Made by a program: the position numbers and the translations under genes. DNA of 7,621 nucleotides from Dehalococcoidia bacterium. Its GTDB lineage: Bacteria > Chloroflexota > Dehalococcoidia > Tepidiformales > Tepidiformaceae. Shown one piece after another: positions 5,618 to 7,621 of the stretch (its first letter is position 1; each line of letters opens with the position of its first letter). The stretch is from NCBI GenBank assembly GCA_023228745.1, contig JALOAP010000134.1, positions 1-7,621 on the forward strand, read 5' to 3'. The notes below the pieces were generated by a model. The model did not search any database. It had not been told where the DNA came from and worked only from the letters and a program-made list of their open reading frames with translations.

Positions 5618-7036
5618 TCAGCGGCGCCGGCGCCATGCTCCATCCACGTAATCGAACCGGTCATGGAGGTCGGGAAGAAAGTATTGGATCCGTGCGTCGG
5701 CGAGGCGTGCGCCAAGCGCTGCAGCGGCCATCGGTTCGCCATGGACCAGGAACACCGTTTCGGGTGGAGGCGGCTCCGCGGCCCATGCGAGGAGCCCATC
5801 CTGGTCGGCGTGGGCGGAAAGCCCGGCGAGCGAGATAACCCGGGCCTCCACGGGCACGGTTGTCCCGTGGATCCGGAGAACGCGGGCGCCATCGAGCAAG
5901 GCGCGGCCACGCGTGCCTTCCGCCTGGTACCCCGTGAGCACGATGGCGTGGCGTGCCGATGGCGCCACCCACCGGAGATGGTGCAGGACGCGACCGCCTG
6001 CGAGCATGCCGCTGGATGCGATGATGATCGCGGGGCCGCGGAGACCCGCCAGGGCACGGGATTCGGCGCGAGTACGGTGTAGCACAGCGTCGGGCACCCG
6101 CGCCAACTCCTTCCGGCGGGGATCGAGCTCGAGCGTGCCCTCATAGTCCTCGTAGATGTCCGTGACGCCCACGGCCATGGGACTATCGATGTGGATCGGC
6201 ACCGGGGGGAGTTCGCCCTCGACCATGAGTTCCTGGAGGACAAGCGCCAGGAGTTGTGCGCGGGCCACAGCGAAGGCGGGCATCAGCACTACGCCGCCTT
6301 GCCGCAGGGTTGGTTCTACCGCCTCGCGGACGGTGGCCTTCATCTCACGCGGCGGGTGGAGTTCGTCGCCATATGTCGATTCCAGGACCAGGGTGCGGCA
6401 TTCGGGGCGCGGGTCAGGGTCAATGTGGAGGGGTACGTCGTGGCGTCCGAGGTCTCCGCTGAACACGAGCCGGTGTCCCGGGTCCGTTTCGTGCCACAGC
6501 TCAACCACGGCGGCGCCGAGGATGTGGCCAGCATGGTGGAAGCGAAAGCGGAAGCCGGCGACGTTCCCTACACGCTGGTGGGCGACGCCACGAAGCTTGC
6601 GAATCGCGAGTTCGGCATCAGCGACGGTGAACAGTGGATGTGCCGGGCGGTGCCGGCTATAGCCCTTGCGGTTGGCGTACTCCGCATCCTCCTCTTCCAG
6701 CGTGGCAGCGTCGCGCAGGACGATGGGGATGAGGCGCGCAGTTGGCGGAGTGCAGTAAACCTTGCCATTGAACCCGCCCCGGACGAGGCGCGGAAGATAG
6801 CCGCAGTGGTCCAGGTGGGCGTGCGTGATGATGGCACCGGCGACTCGCCGCGGGTCAAACCCGGGCGGCTGCCAGTTCAACTGGCGCTCGTAGCGTCCGC
6901 CCTGGAAGAGCCCGCAATCAACGAGAACCTGGTCGTTGCCGGCCCGGACCACGAAGCGGGAGCCAGTGACAAGCCCCGCAGCACCATAAAAGCTGAGCGA
7001 CAGCGGGGATCTTACTGATGACGCAGGGGGAGCCAT
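5618..7036 (-). CDS. Beta-CASP metallo-beta-lactamase fold RNA-processing nuclease, 472 aa
   Basis: All metallo-beta-lactamase motifs are present: Asp40 in 'VDCGLFQGG' (39-47), the zinc motif 'THAHLDH' (71-77), His171 in 'HHAGHILGAA' (167-176) and Asp195 in 'FSGDLGRHD' (192-200). The beta-CASP insertion begins at 'ESTYGD' (219-224) and includes 'IHIDSPMA' (281-288). The C-terminal part has 'ASSGMLAGGRVLHHL' (340-354), 'LSAHAD' (406-411) and 'VHGE' (431-434). Length and motif order match the bacterial CPSF73-like/YsgA-type group that cuts RNA as a two-zinc endo- or exonuclease; it lacks the long C-terminal domain of RNase J. ATG 7036 is preceded by GAGGGAG (7050-7044) at seven bases. It lies 23 bases downstream of the 59-residue gene, probably in one transcript. 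Nothing is broken or missing in the catalytic set. The natural RNA target cannot be read from sequence. Confidence 0.94.
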   Translation of the reverse strand: MAPPASSVRSPLSLSFYGAAGLVTGSRFVVRAGNDQVLVDCGLFQGGRYERQLNWQPPGFDPRRVAGAIITHAHLDHCGYLPRLVRGGFNGKVYCTPPTARLIPIVLRDAATLEEEDAEYANRKGYSRHRPAHPLFTVADAELAIRKLRGVAHQRVGNVAGFRFRFHHAGHILGAAVVELWHETDPGHRLVFSGDLGRHDVPLHIDPDPRPECRTLVLESTYGDELHPPREMKATVREAVEPTLRQGGVVLMPAFAVARAQLLALVLQELMVEGELPPVPIHIDSPMAVGVTDIYEDYEGTLELDPRRKELARVPDAVLHRTRAESRALAGLRGPAIIIASSGMLAGGRVLHHLRWVAPSARHAIVLTGYQAEGTRGRALLDGARVLRIHGTTVPVEARVISLAGLSAHADQDGLLAWAAEPPPPETVFLVHGEPMAAAALGARLADARIQYFLPDLHDRFDYVDGAWRRRR

Positions 7037-7059
7037 TCAGAAGCTCCCTCGTGCGCCCA

Positions 7060-7239
7060 TCAGGAGGCCGGCCGCCACTCGGAGAGCTTCTTGTCGACGG
7101 ATACTGGCTCGGATGATTGCGGAGCGGACTCTTTCCTGCGCTTGCGACGAACCACGCGGCGGGAGCGCAGGTCCACTACCCAGTCCTGTCCCCGTTCGTG
7201 GTCGCGATCGATGTCCGTGAGCTGACCTGCGGCGAACAT
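7060..7239 (-). CDS. Small basic hypothetical protein, 59 aa
   Basis: I do not recognise this family. ATG at 7239-7237 has a modest Shine-Dalgarno-like AAGGGGG a few bases upstream. The protein starts with a polar, acidic stretch (QLTDIDRDHERGQDW, 6-20), followed by 'VVDLRSRRVV' (21-30), a strongly basic cluster (RRKRRK, 31-36) and a polar tail ending in 'LSEWRPAS' (52-59). The basic cluster would suit binding nucleic acid, and the gene sits 23 bases upstream of the beta-CASP nuclease on the same strand, so an RNA-related accessory role is a reasonable but unproven inference. No membrane segment is seen. A competing longer minus-strand frame (7037-7477) has a composition that looks non-coding. 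The call rests on its start region, spacing and plausible composition rather than homology. Confidence 0.5.
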   Translation of the reverse strand: MFAAGQLTDIDRDHERGQDWVVDLRSRRVVRRKRRKESAPQSSEPVSVDKKLSEWRPAS

Positions 7240-7272
7240 CGTTGCCCCCTTTTCCGACGGTTTGAGACGCGC

Positions 7273-7285
7273 TCGTGTTACACGA
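7273..7285. promoter_or_regulatory. 13-base palindrome upstream of the 59-aa gene, candidate operator
   Basis: TCGTGT (7273-7278) and ACACGA (7280-7285) are perfect arms around one T, 33 bases upstream of the 59-residue gene's start. The tight centre fits a dimeric DNA-binding protein better than an RNA hairpin. No protein can be assigned to it. Confidence 0.35.
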
Positions 7286-7409
7286 AGCCGCGCTACTACG
7301 CTCGCATGAGCGGGCAGCCGGAAGGAGGGCTGAACGGCCGGGGAAACCGTGGCCAACAGGCCACCAACGGGCCGCGGGCCTCAGAAGAAGCTGCACGGAG
7401 GCTTGCCAC

Positions 7410-7423
7410 AGGCGAATTCGCCT
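7410..7423. promoter_or_regulatory. 14-base perfect palindrome in the 237-base spacer
   Basis: AGGCGAATTCGCCT is fully self-complementary with no loop. It lies in the stretch 7240-7476 between the alpha/beta hydrolase stop and the 59-residue start. With no loop bases it is unlikely to be an efficient hairpin, so a protein site is the likelier reading. The same spacer holds a small stem GTGGCC (7349-7354) / GGCCAC (7359-7364) with an AACA loop. I found no tRNA, and no known RNA I could match. Confidence 0.4.
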
Positions 7424-7476
7424 ATCGAGCCAGCACAGGAGCACCCGGTGCGGAGGACGATGCAGATCACGGCGCA

Positions 7477-7621
7477 CTACAGGGTACCAGCGAGAAATGC
7501 CAGCAGCGTTTCGTTCGTGACACCAGGCGCCTCCTCCGGGAAGAAGTGGCCAGCATCGACGTGGCGCACCCGGAGGTCTGGCAGGTAACGGCTGAACTGG
7601 TCGACGAAGGGGTTACCACGC
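7477..7621 (-). CDS. Alpha/beta hydrolase fold protein, C-terminal end (partial, N-terminus beyond right edge)
   Basis: The minus-strand frame from the window edge (first whole codon at 7620) to TAG at 7479-7477 encodes 47 residues. It reads 'GNPFVDQFSRYLPDLRVRH' then 'VDAGHFFPEEAP' and ends 'NETLLAFLAGTL'. The 'DAGHFFPEEAP' stretch is the typical catalytic-histidine loop of alpha/beta hydrolases, followed by the usual last helix that ends the fold. The nucleophile and acid residues lie beyond the edge, so esterase, epoxide hydrolase, haloalkane dehalogenase or other activity cannot be separated. The stop lies 237 bases upstream of the 59-residue gene on the same strand, so a shared transcript is uncertain. 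The short length and low information limit the call to fold level. Confidence 0.8.
   Translation of the reverse strand, partial: RGNPFVDQFSRYLPDLRVRHVDAGHFFPEEAPGVTNETLLAFLAGTL

Noticed and set aside
5143..6243. Long 366-codon minus-strand open frame across the monooxygenase and the nuclease
   Set aside because: It overlaps two firmly identified genes, is arginine/serine/proline-rich as expected of a shadow frame in GC-rich DNA, and matches no family.
6191..7018. 275-codon plus-strand frame opposite the beta-CASP gene
   Set aside because: The minus strand has the complete metallo-beta-lactamase motif set; this frame has no recognisable domain.
7240..7476. RNase P RNA, tmRNA or tRNA in the structured spacer
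   Set aside because: I looked for their conserved cores (for example the GAGGAAAGTCC box and a T-loop GTTC motif) on both strands and found none.
7037..7477. 146-codon minus-strand frame ending just before the beta-CASP ATG
   Set aside because: Composition (Arg, Ser, Trp, Cys rich) looks non-coding and it competes with the better placed 59-codon frame. Its last seven codons, which start with an ATG at 7060, lack a ribosome binding site.

Overview
The window is GC-rich bacterial chromosomal DNA with densely packed genes, clear Shine-Dalgarno sequences and GC-biased third codon positions. Nothing in it fixes the phylum. A free-living, aerobic, high-GC heterotroph fits the gene content; Chloroflexota, Actinomycetota or a proteobacterium all remain possible. 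I saw no transposase, phage gene, CRISPR array, tRNA or rRNA.

Layout, left to right. (1) 1-1131, minus strand: two translationally coupled genes of the pyridoxamine-5'-phosphate-oxidase-like (PPOX) flavin split-barrel superfamily. The second, a PPOX domain followed by a GAF domain, runs off the left edge. (2) 1299-2702, plus: a berberine-bridge/6-hydroxynicotine-oxidase-type FAD oxidase, divergent from the PPOX pair across a 167-base promoter region, followed by a strong hairpin. (3) 2836-3525, plus: a SRAP (YedK/HMCES) protein that crosslinks to abasic sites. (4) 3545-4224, minus: a 62-residue coiled-coil-like protein with a 19-base palindrome beside its ribosome binding site, and upstream of it a 125-residue protein that joins a ParB-type N-terminal box to a DUF4177-like C-terminal domain. 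(5) 4429-5613, plus: an acyl-CoA-dehydrogenase-fold flavin monooxygenase, divergent from the 125-residue gene. (6) 5618-7239, minus: a beta-CASP metallo-beta-lactamase nuclease preceded by a 59-residue basic small protein. (7) 7477-7621, minus: the C-terminal end of an alpha/beta hydrolase.

Taken together, four of the nine genes encode probable flavoproteins (two PPOX, one FAD oxidase, one group D monooxygenase), though in separate transcription units. Two others act on nucleic acids (SRAP and beta-CASP). No single pathway links the whole window. The least familiar part is the minus-strand pair at 3545-4224: a ParB-like tail peptide attached to something that is not ParB, next to a small coiled-coil gene with its own palindromic site.
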